NCBI RefSeq assembly: GCF_009689005.1
Contig: NZ_AP021879.1
Location: forward strand, 6,047,724 to 6,111,723
Reading direction: 5' to 3'
Length of the DNA stretch: 64,000 nucleotides
Origin: Desulfosarcina ovata subsp. ovata
GTDB lineage: Bacteria; Desulfobacterota; Desulfobacteria; Desulfobacterales; Desulfosarcinaceae
Positions 51,759 through 59,591 of this stretch are shown piece after piece; position 1 is the first letter of the stretch; every line of letters begins with the position of its first letter. The notes under the pieces were generated by a model. The model worked only from the letters and a program-made list of their open reading frames with translations, searched no databases and was not told the origin of the DNA. The translations under genes and the position numbers were made by a program.

Positions 51759-53534
51759 TCAGGTCGCCGTCGGTGGACCCTCCTGCGTGACCATGAAAAG
51801 ATCCTCGATCAGCGCGTTGATGTCGGGGTAATGCCTGCTTCCATCAAGCTCGGAAATCGCCTCGATATTGGCCAGGATATCTTCGGGCGTGGGGACGCGG
51901 CCGTTCGCTGCCAGCATTTTTCCCGGTCCGGTAACGATGGCTGCCCGGTTGAAAAAACCCAGGCCGGCGTTGTAAATATTTCCGCTTTCCGTGCAACGGT
52001 CAGAGCTCAGGTAGAGGACGATCGGTGCGACAAACTCCGGTTTGGATCGCTCGAAGCGTTCCGGCGTCATGACATCCTCGGTGAGGCGCGAGGCCGCCAG
52101 CGGCGCCACGGTATTGACCGTGATGCCGTATCTGGCCCCTTCCAGTTTCAACGCATTCATGAATCCCACCAACCCCATCTTGGCCGCGGCGTAGTTGGTC
52201 TGCCCGAAGTTGCCGTAAAGGCCGGCGGCCGAGGTGGTCATGATGATGCGCCCGTAGCCGTTGTCTCTCATGGCCCTGAATGCGGGGCGGGTAACATGGT
52301 ACGCCCCGCTGAGATGGACGTTCAGAACGGCCTGCCAGTTTTCCGGTTCCATCTTGATCAGGCTTTTATCGCGCAGGATGCCGGCGTTGTTGATCAGAAT
52401 ATCCACTCGACCGAATGCCTCGAGGGCCGTGGCAACGATTTTCTCGCCCCCTGCGGCCGTGGCCACGCTTTCGTAACTGGCCACCGCCTGGCCGCCGGCC
52501 GCGCGGATTTCCGCCACCACCTGGTCAGCCGGGGAGGATGATCCGCTGCCGGCCCCGTCCCGGGCGCCTCCCAGGTCGTTCACGACCACCCGGGCGCCCC
52601 GGCGGGCCAGTTCCCGTGCATAGACGCGCCCCAACCCGGAACCGGCTCCGGTGATGATCGCCACCCGGTTGTCAAAGCGGATTTCGTCTTTGGGGATGTC
52701 AGCGTACTCGAATTCACCATTGTCGATGACCACCTGCCCGGTGGCCGCGTCAATGGTCCGCCAGAGCGCTTTACCGGTTGCCGTTTTCCAGATTTGGGTC
52801 TGGATGGGGATGCCCGGGTAGAGTGCTTTTGAAAACCGGCAGGCCAGGCGCCGGACCTGTTCGGGGCGCCCGGGAACCAGCGATGCGATCAGGGCCCGGC
52901 AGGCAAATCCATGGGTGCAGAGTCCATGCATGATGGGTTTGTCGAACCCGGACAGGGCCGCAAATTCGGGATCCACATGGAGATGTAAGATATCCCCGGA
53001 GAGCCGGTAAATCAGCGGCTGATCCGGTGACGGGGTGGCCTCGACCACGACATCGGGCGCACGGTCGGGAAATGCCACCGGCGGTGTTTTGCGATCCTCA
53101 CCTCCGAAGCCGCCGTCCAGGCGGCTGAAAACCGTGGCCACGCTGGTAAACAGCTTGATTCCGCTGTCGTGACGGGTTTCGCTTTCGATCATCACCAGGG
53201 CGCCTTTATCCTTGCCCTTGTCGTAATAGTTGCTGATTCTGCCGTTGGTGATCAGGGTCCCGTCCGGCGGGATGGGGTTGTGGAAGATCAACTCCTGTTC
53301 GCCATGCAGCACGCCGGCCAGGTTTGCTCCGGCCGAGACGGTGGCCTGGGAAAGAAAATCAAAGATCATGGCAATGGCGAAGCTGGGAATGATCTTGAGC
53401 GATTTTTCATAGCAGTACTCCAGTTCGGAAAAACCGGCTCCGACCCCCAGCGCATAAAGGACCACGTCCTTCCATGTGTATTTCCGTTTCATGGGGCCGA
53501 TGGGGCTGCCAATGGCATTCATGTTGAGTGGCAT
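51759..53534 (-). CDS. MaoC-like enoyl-CoA hydratase fused to SDR 3-hydroxyacyl-CoA dehydrogenase
   Basis: 591 residues. N-terminal double hot-dog hydratase-2 unit (about 1-285): YALGVGAGF... at about 30 and the catalytic segment HLHVDPEFAALSGFDKPIMHGLCTHGF at about 210. Then a short-chain dehydrogenase (about 300-570): IITGAGSGLGRVYARELARRG, NNAGILRDKSL, catalytic Ser in TTSAAGLYG and YAAAK with Tyr/Lys. Together they would hydrate and oxidise fatty acyl-CoA, the reactions of peroxisomal multifunctional enzyme 2, but in the reverse domain order (hydratase first) and without SCP2. The start at 53534 with AGGAGG upstream is preferred to 53600. Confidence 0.93.
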   Translation of the reverse strand: MPLNMNAIGSPIGPMKRKYTWKDVVLYALGVGAGFSELEYCYEKSLKIIPSFAIAMIFDFLSQATVSAGANLAGVLHGEQELIFHNPIPPDGTLITNGRISNYYDKGKDKGALVMIESETRHDSGIKLFTSVATVFSRLDGGFGGEDRKTPPVAFPDRAPDVVVEATPSPDQPLIYRLSGDILHLHVDPEFAALSGFDKPIMHGLCTHGFACRALIASLVPGRPEQVRRLACRFSKALYPGIPIQTQIWKTATGKALWRTIDAATGQVVIDNGEFEYADIPKDEIRFDNRVAIITGAGSGLGRVYARELARRGARVVVNDLGGARDGAGSGSSSPADQVVAEIRAAGGQAVASYESVATAAGGEKIVATALEAFGRVDILINNAGILRDKSLIKMEPENWQAVLNVHLSGAYHVTRPAFRAMRDNGYGRIIMTTSAAGLYGNFGQTNYAAAKMGLVGFMNALKLEGARYGITVNTVAPLAASRLTEDVMTPERFERSKPEFVAPIVLYLSSDRCTESGNIYNAGLGFFNRAAIVTGPGKMLAANGRVPTPEDILANIEAISELDGSRHYPDINALIEDLFMVTQEGPPTAT

Positions 53535-53679
53535 GCGGATCCCTCCTTTTTGGCAAACGTCCGCTGGTTGCGATGGGCGATATCTGTTGCCCAAGGACAA
53601 TTAGGCGAGGTGCCCCTGAAAGTCAACGGCTAAGGAAATGGGCGGCATTTGCCGAAATAGGAAAGTTGTGGCCTGGCAC

Positions 53680-53707
53680 TTTACATTTCTGGCAACGGGC
53701 TTATAAT
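53680..53707 (+). promoter_or_regulatory. Candidate promoter of the acidic small-protein gene
   Basis: TTTACA (53680-53685), a 16-base spacer and a perfect TATAAT (53702-53707), with a start codon at 53741. A good sigma-70 promoter by eye. Confidence 0.6.
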
Positions 53708-53740
53708 GCGGCCACTCAAATCTGAATCAAGGAGCGATTG

Positions 53741-54085
53741 ATGATCGATAAATTCGATGTCCCCAGTGAACTGGCCGGTTCTTTCAAACGCATCGCCAGG
53801 CGGATTCCGGTGGATCTGAAAAAAGATGAGGAACTGATCAGAACCATTGTGGCCTATCTGCAGCTGGGGGGCGAGCGGCTGGCCCGGCAGGCGGTTGAAG
53901 CCGCCAAGCAGACCCTTGGGCTCGAAGTGGCCCAGCGCAAGAAAAAAGCCCGCGAGGAGGCACTTATCCGTGCTGCCGAAGCCCGGCTGGCCGCAGCGGA
54001 TGGCGATGTGGACGATGACTCGGATGACGAGTATGACGAAGACGATGACGCCGATGATGATGATGATGATATAAAAGAGTACTGA
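53741..54085 (+). CDS. Small protein with highly acidic Asp-rich tail
   Basis: 114 residues. The first 75 are helical and basic (FKRIARRIPVDLKKDEELIRTIVAYLQLGGERLARQ...); the last 35 are almost only Asp, Glu, Tyr and Ser, ending DDDDDDIKEY. No known family. The basic helix plus acidic tail suggests charge masking or binding to a partner such as DNA or a basic protein. The start at 53741 follows GGAG by 6 bases. Confidence 0.7.
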   Translation: MIDKFDVPSELAGSFKRIARRIPVDLKKDEELIRTIVAYLQLGGERLARQAVEAAKQTLGLEVAQRKKKAREEALIRAAEARLAAADGDVDDDSDDEYDEDDDADDDDDDIKEY

Positions 54086-54095
54086 TCGCTTCATC

Positions 54096-54124
54096 CATGG
54101 CAGGGGGGCAACCATCCTGCCATG
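54096..54124. repeat. Perfect 9-bp stem-loop
   Basis: CATGGCAGG (54096-54104) and CCTGCCATG (54116-54124) are perfect reverse complements around an 11-base loop, 11 bases after the previous stop. No T-run follows, so a terminator is not supported; it may be an RNA processing or stability element. Confidence 0.55.
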
Positions 54125-54201
54125 CCGGTCGCTCGCACCACGCCTCTTGACTCCGCACCTGCTTTTCTCTTTTTTTCATCAACCGTTGATTCGGATCGCC
54201 G

Positions 54202-55074
54202 ATGGTTCCCCTATTTATCAACCTCAACCGGGAAACGGCCAATACCTACCATCTGGTTCTGTCTGCCGCCGGTATCGGTAGCCGTATTCGCAGTGCCAAC
54301 AACCGTTATTATATTGATGTGCCGGAGCCGTTTGTCGATTCTGCACGGGATGCCGTCAATCGCTATCTGGCTGAAAATCCAACGCCTGTCGCGCCGGTGG
54401 ATCCGCCGGATGATGCCGCGCCGCCTGTTCCCGTCAATATCTCCGGGGTTGCCGTGGCCCTGTTTCTCCTGGCGGTTCATATGGCCGTGGTGACCAGTGC
54501 CGCGCCCCAGGATTACGTGACCGTTTTCGGTGCCAGTGCCCGGCTGATCCTGTCCGGCGAGTGGTATCGCTGTGCGACGGCCCTGCTTCTGCATGCCGAT
54601 GCGGCGCACCTTGCCGGCAATATGGCGGGCATGGCCCTTTTTGGCGGTGCGGTGTGCGCCATCATGGGTACGGGGGTCGGTTGGCTACTGATTCTGGCCT
54701 GCGGGATCATGGGTAATCTGATCAATGCGATCGCCTATGGGAGCGGGCACCTTTCCGTGGGGGCATCCACGTCGGTTTTCGGTGCCATCGGCCTTTTGTG
54801 TGCCATTCGCGCCATCACCGCCATGCGGACCGGCAAGGGATGGAGACCGGTTGCCGTGCTGTTGGGCAGCAGTGTGGCGCTTCTGGCATTTCTGGGTGCC
54901 GGCGAGCGCAGCGATTTGGGTGCCCATCTGTTCGGTGTACTTGCCGGCCTCGTCGCAGGGAGTATTCATGCCCTGGTGCTGGGCCATCCATCAGGCCTGC
55001 GGTTACAAGTCGCCAGTGGTATCCTTGCCGCCGCGACCCTTATGCTTGCATGGTTCCGGGGGGCCATCGGGTGA
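54202..55074 (+). CDS. Rhomboid-family intramembrane serine protease
   Basis: 290 residues. An N-terminal cytoplasmic domain of about 75 residues is followed by six or so membrane helices. Motifs: LHADAAHLAGNMAG (His131, His136, Asn140), catalytic Ser189 in VGASTSVFGAIG and catalytic His242 in GAHLFGVLAG. The Ser/His dyad is intact, so it should cleave transmembrane helices. The substrate is unknown. It lacks an obvious strong ribosome site. It converges with the map gene. Confidence 0.92.
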   Translation: MVPLFINLNRETANTYHLVLSAAGIGSRIRSANNRYYIDVPEPFVDSARDAVNRYLAENPTPVAPVDPPDDAAPPVPVNISGVAVALFLLAVHMAVVTSAAPQDYVTVFGASARLILSGEWYRCATALLLHADAAHLAGNMAGMALFGGAVCAIMGTGVGWLLILACGIMGNLINAIAYGSGHLSVGASTSVFGAIGLLCAIRAITAMRTGKGWRPVAVLLGSSVALLAFLGAGERSDLGAHLFGVLAGLVAGSIHALVLGHPSGLRLQVASGILAAATLMLAWFRGAIG

Positions 55075-55100
55075 CCGGGCGACGTTTTGCCTTTTTCGAA

Positions 55101-55991
55101 TCAGAGGGGATACGGGGTCAGGCTTTCAACACCGGTTTCGGTGACCAGCAGGGTTTGCTCAAACTGGGCGGATAGAGATCCGTCGCGGGTGACCGCGGTC
55201 CAGCCGTCATCGAGAATGACCAGTTCCTTGCGGCCCAGGTTGATCATGGGTTCGATGGTGAAAACCATTCCTGGAATCAGCCGGATTCCGGTTCCGGGGG
55301 CACCATAGTGCGGAACCTGGGGGGCCTCATGGAAATCGATCCCGACACCGTGCCCCACGAATTCGCGCACCACCGAGCATCCCTGGGATTCGGCATACGT
55401 CTGGATCACATGACCGATGTCGCCGACCGTGTTGCCCGGTTTGACCATGGCAATACCTTGGGCCAGGCAGTGACGGGTGACACTGACCAGTTTACGGGCG
55501 CCCTCGCTGGGTGTGCCCACAAAAAAGGTTTTATTGGCATCGGCGTAATAGCCGTCAAGAATCGAGGTAACGTCCACATTGACGAGATCGCCATCCTTGA
55601 TCACCCGCTCTCCGGGGATGCCATGGCAGATCACCTCGTTAATGCTCACGCAGACACTCTTGGGGTACCCACGATAATTTAACGGGGCCGGTTTTGCACC
55701 GTGGGCGATGGTGAATTCATGCACCAGGGTATTGATCGCATCGGTGGTGATTCCTGACTTGAGATGCGATTCCACCAGATCCAGCGTTTGGACGACCAGC
55801 TTTCCGGCTGTCCGGATCCCTTCTATCTGTTTGGGTGTTTTAATGCGGATCTGGTATTTTTTGGCGTATTGCAGGTCAGATACCTGGCTCGGTGCCGGTT
55901 TGCCCAGACAACACCGTTTGTATTTTTTACCGCTGCCGCAGGGGCAGGGGGCATTTCGGCTGATTTTCCCTGTATCCGTTTTATCTTTCAC
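55101..55991 (-). CDS. map: Methionine aminopeptidase type I with N-terminal SEC-C motif
   Basis: 296 residues. The N-terminus carries a SEC-C zinc motif (NAPCPCGSGKKYKRCC at about 13-28), fused in a subset of bacteria to the catalytic domain. The peptidase core has VCVSINEVICHGIPG, VNVDVTSILDGYYADANKTF, FVGHGVGIDFHEAPQVPHYG, MVFTIEPMI and the final Glu in SAQFEQTLLVTE, giving the Asp/His/Glu metal ligands. Removes the initiator Met. Monocistronic. Confidence 0.96.
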   Translation of the reverse strand: MKDKTDTGKISRNAPCPCGSGKKYKRCCLGKPAPSQVSDLQYAKKYQIRIKTPKQIEGIRTAGKLVVQTLDLVESHLKSGITTDAINTLVHEFTIAHGAKPAPLNYRGYPKSVCVSINEVICHGIPGERVIKDGDLVNVDVTSILDGYYADANKTFFVGTPSEGARKLVSVTRHCLAQGIAMVKPGNTVGDIGHVIQTYAESQGCSVVREFVGHGVGIDFHEAPQVPHYGAPGTGIRLIPGMVFTIEPMINLGRKELVILDDGWTAVTRDGSLSAQFEQTLLVTETGVESLTPYPL

Positions 55992-56352
55992 GGTTGGTTT
56001 CCTTTGTTTCCGAAACGGTCAATGTCCAAAAGAACAACTCCTGCACATGTATCTGAAAGGGTTGAAGACTGTCAAATGGTAATGCCGAAAGCCCACCCGG
56101 GCAAGCCAGTTTGCCGGTTGGTCGATGATTTCCCCAAATTTATTTGATGGGTTGCCTGTTTTTTGCTGAAACCTGGAAATCAGGCGCTTTTGGCTCTTGG
56201 AGAACGGTCCGTCCTTGTGATATGAAGCGCAGGCAATGCCATCGATTGCCGGGGTTTTGCCCGGCGCCTGTTGGGCAGACCGGACGACACGTTCCAATTG
56301 GCCATTGCCATTTGGGCGTTACCATCAATTCCACTGGCCAGAGAGGAGAGAG
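55992..56352. other. 361-bp intergenic region
   Basis: Between map (minus) and the small gene at 56353 (plus). I see no gene with a recognisable product; the frame 56019-56297 on the minus strand has no family or ribosome site. No clear terminator or palindrome was noted. Confidence 0.5.
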
Positions 56353-56724
56353 ATGACCTTATCGGATCAGGAATGGGAACAGCGTATTTTGTGCAGTGAT
56401 GGCAATTGCATCGGTATCATCGGTGCCGATGGCCGCTGCAAGGAGTGCGGGAAACCTTATGACGGCCAACTGCCCCTTCCGTCTGATGATGGCGGTGCGA
56501 TCAGAGAGGATGACAATGATTCCATGACATCCCCACAGACCATCGATCCCGTTTTGACGGAGGCACTGACCACCGTTTCCGATTTTATCCGCCAGGTAAC
56601 CGGCACTGCGCCGACTTCTGCGGAATTGGCCGATGCGTTGAGGCGCTATTTCGTTCTCAACGAAATCAAGGAGCACATTCTGATGGTAAGAGAGGGCGGC
56701 GATGGAGATTCCGAGACACATTAG
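56353..56724 (+). CDS. Small zinc-ribbon-like hypothetical protein
   Basis: 123 residues. An N-terminal C-x4-C ... C-x2-C set (RILCSDGNCIGIIGADGRCKECGKPY) looks like a metal-binding ribbon. A low-complexity acidic stretch (about 45-60) leads to a helical C-terminus (LTEALTTVSDFIRQVTGTAPTSAELADALRRYF). No known family. The start at 56353 has GAGAGGAGAGAG upstream; the earlier in-frame ATG at 56236 is rejected. It overlaps the end of ihfA tail to tail by 4 bases. Confidence 0.72.
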   Translation: MTLSDQEWEQRILCSDGNCIGIIGADGRCKECGKPYDGQLPLPSDDGGAIREDDNDSMTSPQTIDPVLTEALTTVSDFIRQVTGTAPTSAELADALRRYFVLNEIKEHILMVREGGDGDSETH

Positions 56725-56999
56725 TTAATCTTGTCTCGCAATTTTCCCGAACATTTAAATGTGACCACCCGGCGTTCATCCAGCATCATCTCATCGCCGG
56801 TTGCCGGATTGCGCCCCTTGCGCTGTTTCTTCTCTTTCACGCAGAACTTTCCGAAACCACTGACCAGCACATTCTCACCCGTCGCCAAGGACGATTTGAT
56901 GATTTCCAGCAGAGTCTCAACGGTTTCGGTTGCCTTGATTTTTGTGAGTCCGGTTTGATCCTGGATATTTTCAACGATTTGCGCTTTTGTCAGACTCAT
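56721..56999 (-). CDS. ihfA: Integration host factor subunit alpha
   Basis: 92 residues. Bacterial HU/IHF fold with SLTKAQIVENIQDQTGLTKIKA at the N-terminus, VLVSGFGKFCVKEKKQRKGRNPATGDEM with the intercalating Pro arm, and ERRVVTFKCSGKLRDKIN. The RNPATG arm is seen; sequence and length fit IHF alpha better than HU. Bends DNA at promoters, especially sigma-54 ones, which suits the adjacent sigma-54 regulator. The start at 56999 follows AAGGGG. A Fur-box-like site lies about 105 bases upstream. Confidence 0.93.
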   Translation of the reverse strand: MSLTKAQIVENIQDQTGLTKIKATETVETLLEIIKSSLATGENVLVSGFGKFCVKEKKQRKGRNPATGDEMMLDERRVVTFKCSGKLRDKIN

Positions 57000-57510
57000 T
57001 GTTGGCTTTTCCCCTTTTAATTGCTTGCACAATTTCCTGTCGGGCCTGATTTTCCGGCATCGGCTCCCGCTGATCGTTTCCGATTGATGCTAACCACCTA
57101 AATTGTAAATGATAATCATCATCCTTGATGGCCCACTTGATGTCAGGAGTTGACGCATTTGTCAAGAAAATCCGACAAATTGGAGCATTGTGCCGGAATC
57201 GCCGCGATTTTACGATGACCTTTTTCCAACAAAACTTGTCGGAACGGTTTGCCCGTCAGGGGATGTGGCCATGTCAGGTATCGGTTTGCATGTGAAAAAA
57301 AGACCTCAATGATTGTGAAATTAAGTAACTAATATTAGAACGAAATAAAATATATTGATAATGAGTAATATTCTATCTAATTGAAAATATTAAATATTTT
57401 ATAATTGTTGGCCATTCTGAAATAGGAATGATTATTGCTTTTGTAAAAAAGTTCTAAAAATTTTTTACTGACCCAGCTGTTTTTTTACATTTTTCTATAG
57501 AAAGAATTGG
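57000..57510. other. 511-bp AT-rich divergent intergenic region
   Basis: Between ihfA (minus) and the histidine kinase (plus). It contains a Fur-box-like site at 57105-57123. From about 57300 to 57500 it is markedly AT-rich, with runs of A/T typical of a strong promoter or a bent region. A minus-strand frame at 56971-57165 is not believed. Confidence 0.55.
57105..57123. promoter_or_regulatory. Fur-box-like site
   Basis: GTAAATGATAATCATCATC matches the enteric Fur box GATAATGATAATCATTATC at 16 of 19 bases and contains the perfect core palindrome ATGATAATCAT. It lies 106 bases before the ihfA start. The regulated gene may be ihfA or a distant plus-strand gene; binding is inferred. Confidence 0.55.
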
Positions 57511-59577
57511 ATGAAATGGAGGCTTAATAAAATCGTTGACGGTTTATCCAGAAACCTCGTCATGGCGGGAACCGCGTTGGGTATCATTTACTGGTTTATC
57601 GAAGCGGCTGTCCATACGTACATTTTCAAAGAAGGGTCCCTTGGCTTTCAGATTTTAAGTCCCACCATCCATGAAATCTGGATGCGCATGATTGTGGCGT
57701 TGATTCTGGTCATTTTCAGCTTTTACGGGCAGATTATCATTAATCAGCGCAAGCGTGCCGAAGCTGCAGTGATCCAACGGGAAAAGGAGACAGCCCTGAT
57801 CCTCGAGAATAATCCGGCCGCCATCATCCTGATTGACGTCGCGACCCGAAAAATCAGTTACGCCAACGCCAATGCCCAGAGAATGGTCAAAGCTCCAGCC
57901 AATAAAATTCTTGGTAACGCCTGCCATAAGTTCTTATGCCCTGCAGCGAAAGGCAGGTGTCCGGTGCTTGACCGGGGGCAATCCATTGATATTTCCGAAC
58001 GTAAGCTGCTGACATGGGAAGGTGAGGTTATTCCCGTTTTGAAAAGTGTCGCCAGAGTCCGGTACTGTGGGCGAGAACATCTTCTGGAAGCTTTTTTTGA
58101 TATCCGTGAACAGCGCCGGATGCGTCAGGACATTCGTCAGGCCCATGCAGAGATGGATCAGATTTTCCAGACAGCGTCGGTGGGCATGCGGGTGATCAAT
58201 CATCAGTTTACTATCCTCAAGGTCAATCGGGCGTTTTCAGAACTCACCGGCATCGATTGTGAGAATGCGGTCGGAAAACGATGCTACGATGTCTTTGCCG
58301 GCAGCATGTGCCATACTGACGACTGCCCGTTGAAGACCATTTTGACCGGTAGAACCAAAGACCAGTTTGAAGTGAACAAAAGAAAAACCGACGGATCGTG
58401 GTTGGACTGTATCCTGACGGCGACACCGTTCAAGGATCCCAATGGCGCAATTACCGGTATTGTTGAGTCATTCAGGGACATCACCGAACTGAAGAACGCC
58501 CAGCGGGTTCTTGAATCCGAAAGGGACAAACTTCACCGAATACTTTTCCACCAACTGGAAGCAGTTGGTATTGTCAATGCCGATTTTGAATTGGAGTATC
58601 AGAACGAAGTCCTCAAGAAGCAAACGGGATGCGTGAGCGGATGTTTTTGCCATCATGTATTCCGGGGTATAAATATACCCTGTGAGCATTGTCTGATGCG
58701 CCAGGCCCTATCTACCGGAAAAATCCAGCGTTTCGAGTTCGATACCCCGGCAGGGAAGAGTTTTGAGCACACATATACACCATTTCTTGACGAGGACGGC
58801 CAGAAAAAAGCCCTGGTGTCCCGCCGGGACATCACCGAACGCAAAGCTTCAACTGCAGCGGCCATCCGTTCGGAGCACCTGGCCGCCATCGGCGAACTGG
58901 CCGCCGGGGTGGCCCATGAGATCAACAACCCCATCAACGGGATTATCAACTACGGGCAACTGCTGGTCAACAGAACCACCGACGATGACTTCCTGAACGA
59001 TGTTTCGCGACGAATTATCAAAGAAAGCGATCGGATCGCCACCATCGTGAAAAGCTTGCTTTCCTTTGCCCGCCGGGACACCGAGAGAAAGGATCTGGTC
59101 AATTTAAACAACATCATTCAGGATGCGCTGACTTTGACGCATGCCCAACTGCGCAAGGACGGAATTCAGATCACCCTGGACCTGGATGAGGACTTGATGC
59201 CGTTTGCGGCCAAGGCTCAGGAACTTCAGCAGGTTTTCATGAACCTGATCAGCAACAGCCGTTATGCCTTGAATGAAAAATACAAACAGGCACATGAATC
59301 CAAACGGGTGGATATCAGCGCCCGTATGGCTACCAGCAACGGTCGGCCGGTCATACGGGCCTGTTTTACCGACTGGGGCATGGGTATCCGGTCGGATTTG
59401 ATAGAAAAGATCATGCGTCCCTTCTATTCTACCAAGCCCAAGGGGAAAGGCACCGGACTAGGGTTGAGCATCAGCCATCAGATCATGAAAAACCATGGTG
59501 GAACACTCCGGTTCAGCAGTGTGGAAGGGGCATTTACCAAGGTGATCGTCGAGATCCCTGTCCATTGTGTAAACTGA
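57511..59577 (+). CDS. Sensor histidine kinase with three Cys-rich PAS domains
   Basis: 688 residues. Two membrane helices (about 19-38 and 59-76) are followed by three PAS-type domains (about 93-205, 213-328 and 345-445). Each carries a similar Cys cluster: Cys138/143/150, Cys258/267/272 and Cys378/380/391/394, mostly C-x4-C or C-x2-C with a Pro nearby. Then HisKA (ELAAGVAHEINNPINGI, His469) and a complete HATPase_c (NLISNSRYALNE, FTDWGMGI, GKGTGLGLSI). The Cys clusters may bind haem, Fe-S or metal, or sense redox; this is inferred. It is upstream of its presumed partner, the sigma-54 regulator, by 14 bases. Confidence 0.93.
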   Translation: MKWRLNKIVDGLSRNLVMAGTALGIIYWFIEAAVHTYIFKEGSLGFQILSPTIHEIWMRMIVALILVIFSFYGQIIINQRKRAEAAVIQREKETALILENNPAAIILIDVATRKISYANANAQRMVKAPANKILGNACHKFLCPAAKGRCPVLDRGQSIDISERKLLTWEGEVIPVLKSVARVRYCGREHLLEAFFDIREQRRMRQDIRQAHAEMDQIFQTASVGMRVINHQFTILKVNRAFSELTGIDCENAVGKRCYDVFAGSMCHTDDCPLKTILTGRTKDQFEVNKRKTDGSWLDCILTATPFKDPNGAITGIVESFRDITELKNAQRVLESERDKLHRILFHQLEAVGIVNADFELEYQNEVLKKQTGCVSGCFCHHVFRGINIPCEHCLMRQALSTGKIQRFEFDTPAGKSFEHTYTPFLDEDGQKKALVSRRDITERKASTAAAIRSEHLAAIGELAAGVAHEINNPINGIINYGQLLVNRTTDDDFLNDVSRRIIKESDRIATIVKSLLSFARRDTERKDLVNLNNIIQDALTLTHAQLRKDGIQITLDLDEDLMPFAAKAQELQQVFMNLISNSRYALNEKYKQAHESKRVDISARMATSNGRPVIRACFTDWGMGIRSDLIEKIMRPFYSTKPKGKGTGLGLSISHQIMKNHGGTLRFSSVEGAFTKVIVEIPVHCVN

Positions 59578-59591
59578 ATGGTAAGGCGACC

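Noticed and set aside
54202..55074. Rhombosortase acting on the protease anchor
   Set aside because: The rhomboid has ordinary motifs and the protease C-terminus lacks a Gly-Gly signal.
56971..57165. Small minus-strand frame overlapping the ihfA start
   Set aside because: No ribosome site, no family, and it would contain the Fur-box-like site and compete with ihfA.
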